From Acidilobaceae archaeon (lineage in GTDB: Archaea > Thermoproteota > Thermoprotei_A > Sulfolobales > Acidilobaceae), in NCBI GenBank assembly GCA_026985385.1, contig JALSQM010000132.1:1-7270 (forward strand): a stretch of 7,270 bases of DNA, written 5' to 3'. Under the pieces are notes generated by a model. The model did not search any database, was not told where the DNA came from, and saw only the letters and a list, made by a program, of their open reading frames with translations. Of this stretch, positions 6,456 to 7,270 are shown one piece after another (position 1 is the stretch's first letter; every line of letters starts with the position of its first letter). The position numbers and the translations under genes are program-made.

Positions 6456-6530
6456 GGAGTACACTGTGGCGGCCTCGAGTGTCGCGTAGCCGAGTACGCC
6501 CCAAACCGCTAGGATCCTCGGTGGCGATAG

Positions 6531-6788
6531 TTGTGGAGAGTCTATGTCCATAGGGGCGTGAGGAAGTTTGAGAGGCGCCATCCGCGATACAAGCATGTAG
6601 TGGCAAGAGCGATCGAGGCACTTTCGAGGGATCCCTACCAGGGTGAGAGGCTCGCTGGCAGGTGCCGTGGGTTGTGGAAGCTTAGGCTTGGGGAGCTGCG
6701 GGTGATATATAGGGTAGACCCTGCTAGACGCGAGGTCTACGTGCTCCGCGTAGGGTTGAGGGAGAGCGTCTATGAGGGTCTATGCTAG
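6531..6788 (+). CDS. RelE/ParE-superfamily toxin of a type II toxin-antitoxin system
   Basis: The 85-residue basic protein has the RelE fold pattern throughout. It has an N-terminal strand (WRVYVHRGV), a Lys/Arg-rich helical pair with LSRDPYQGERLAG (31-43), the core LWKLRLGELRVIYRVD (48-63), and a last strand ending VLRVGLRESVY (71-81). Arg52, Arg57 and Arg77 fall where RelE homologues carry functional basic residues. RelE members cleave mRNA at the ribosome, while ParE members target gyrase; the core here looks more RelE-like, but this is not decisive. The start is TTG 6531: a TAG lies directly before it in frame, and GGTGG at 6520-6524 gives a ribosome binding site with normal spacing. The gene is intact although the upstream antitoxin candidate appears frameshifted. 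It ends two bases from the convergent gene's stop. Confidence 0.85.
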   Translation: MWRVYVHRGVRKFERRHPRYKHVVARAIEALSRDPYQGERLAGRCRGLWKLRLGELRVIYRVDPARREVYVLRVGLRESVYEGLC

Positions 6789-6796
6789 AACTAGCA
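6783..6796. repeat. Perfect palindrome holding the stop codons of two convergent genes
   Basis: TGCTAG-AA-CTAGCA has 6-bp arms and a 2-nt centre. The plus-strand TAG (6786-6788) ends the toxin and the minus-strand TAG (6793-6791) ends the small unknown gene. Both products therefore end in Cys-stop, read from the same TGC TAG on each strand. Confidence 0.6.
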
Positions 6797-7012
6797 CAGG
6801 GATCCCGGCAGCTTCCCCTCGTCACAGAGCCTGTTATACCTACGCCAATCCCTTCCATCTATGTATACCTCGCCGTCCACAACCTTATACCTTATGCCGT
6901 GCCTCTCAAGCGCCTCTAGCCAGGCCTTAGGGATCCCCTCAGCCCTAGCCTTGGCCAAGCTCCTACCACCAGGCTTGACAAAGGGTCTGGGGGCCCTATT
7001 AGGCCTCACCAC
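6791..7012 (-). CDS. Small conserved-looking protein of unknown function
   Basis: This 73-residue basic protein is not recognised. It has a proline-rich basic N terminus (VRPNRAPRPFVKPGG), then a likely helix (RSLAKARAEGIPKAWLEALERHG, about 17-39), a likely beta-hairpin (IRYKVVDGEVYIDG, 40-53), and a basic, aromatic tail (RDWRRYNRLCDEG). The layout suggests a nucleic-acid-binding or antitoxin-like protein, but that is a guess. Codon use (AGG, ATA, GAG, AAG) matches the confident genes, supporting expression. GGAGGG at 7020-7015 lies 2 nt from GTG 7012 and 5 nt from GTG 7009, so the second is equally likely. The start overlaps the stop of an upstream coding-like frame (6999-7001), as in an operon. 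The gene converges on the RelE-type toxin. Confidence 0.55.
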   Translation of the reverse strand: MVRPNRAPRPFVKPGGRSLAKARAEGIPKAWLEALERHGIRYKVVDGEVYIDGRDWRRYNRLCDEGKLPGSLC

Positions 7013-7115
7013 TGCCCTCCAGGAACCCGCCCCGGGGGCCCTCTAGCTCCACAACCAGGGCCACCGCCGGGATCCCGGGCCCGTGCCGCCTGAGGAGCCT
7101 AAGTGGCAGCCTAGG
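6999..7115 (-). pseudogene. Coding-like remnant downstream of an in-frame TAG
   Basis: This frame reads PRLPLRLLRRHGPGIP, then AVALVVELEGPRG, then GFLEGSGEA and a TAA (7001-6999). Codon use is strongly native (AGG, CTC, GGG, GTG, GAG, GGC), and the stop overlaps the next gene's start by 11-14 nt, as in an operon. No good start codon with a ribosome binding site lies inside; GTG 7064 would leave only 21 residues. It is in frame with the open stretch upstream and separated from it only by the TAG at 7118-7116. It may be the 3' part of a gene broken by a nonsense mutation or by an unseen frameshift. The family is not recognised. Confidence 0.3.
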
Positions 7116-7270
7116 CTACGCTTCCAGGGGGCCCCGGGTGGCGAGAACCCGGGGCCAAGCCTCAGACATTGAGCCACCTAGTCCGTGTTCTCGGTATACT
7201 TGGCGGATCCACTCCTCGAACCCAAGCCTCCAAGCCCCACCGAGTAGAGGCGGTGGGAAGGCATTAAGCG
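7116..7270 (-). CDS. 3' end of an unrecognised gene entering from the right edge
   Basis: From the right edge a minus-strand frame is open for 51 codons to TAG 7118-7116. It contains AWRLGFEEWIRQVYREHG, which looks like a protein helix, then LGGSMSEAWPRVL and ATRGPLEA. Codon use is mixed: CGC, CGA, CAA and GAA are unusual for this window, so the call is cautious. An alternative is that a new gene begins at ATG 7169, which has AGGTGG 4 nt upstream and a GTATAC about 26 nt upstream. That reading would meet the same TAG after 17 codons. Confidence 0.3.
   Translation of the reverse strand, partial: LNAFPPPLLGGAWRLGFEEWIRQVYREHGLGGSMSEAWPRVLATRGPLEA

Overview
The window looks like chromosomal DNA of a GC-rich hyperthermophilic crenarchaeon, most likely in the Desulfurococcales (Aeropyrum/Pyrodictiaceae-like). 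This is an inference from several signs. Arg codons are mostly AGG and Ile codons often ATA. Starts are frequently TTG or GTG and are preceded by GGTG-type ribosome binding sites. Archaeal TATA boxes stand ahead of the transcription units. The 2-oxoacid:ferredoxin oxidoreductase is the two-subunit type with a fused gamma-alpha chain. The window also encodes both activities for di-myo-inositol phosphate (DIP), a solute of organisms growing at very high temperature. From memory of the literature, the two DIP activities are usually fused but are separate in Aeropyrum pernix and Hyperthermus butylicus, and here they are separate.

Layout. Positions 1-82 (minus) hold the first codons of a gene that leaves the window. 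Positions 83-242 are a divergent promoter region with a TATA box, a pair of 12-bp direct repeats and a short inverted repeat. Positions 243-3090 (plus) hold the two-gene oxidoreductase operon korA-korB, whose genes overlap by 11 bp. Converging on it, 5948 down to 3170 (minus), is a tight four-gene unit: an enoyl-CoA hydratase/isomerase-family protein, a YkgJ-type cysteine-cluster protein, CTP:inositol-1-phosphate cytidylyltransferase (IPCT) and the CDP-alcohol phosphotransferase DIPPS. Its promoter lies at 5984-5993. Positions 5994-6250 hold no convincing gene but have a strong TATA box at 6185-6192. A short, apparently frameshifted antitoxin-like ORF follows (6252-6402), then an intact RelE/ParE-type toxin (6531-6788). 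Convergent to the toxin, with stop codons two bases apart inside a perfect palindrome, is a small minus-strand gene of unknown function (6791-7012). Upstream of it are coding-like minus-strand remnants reaching the right edge, divided by an in-frame TAG.

How the genes fit together. KorAB oxidises 2-oxoacids to acyl-CoA with ferredoxin as electron acceptor. The crotonase-family protein would also act on acyl-CoA substrates but is transcribed separately. IPCT and DIPPS make phosphorylated DIP from inositol-1-phosphate and CTP; inositol-1-phosphate synthase and the final phosphatase are not in the window. The right end is a small-gene, toxin-antitoxin-like region with signs of decay.
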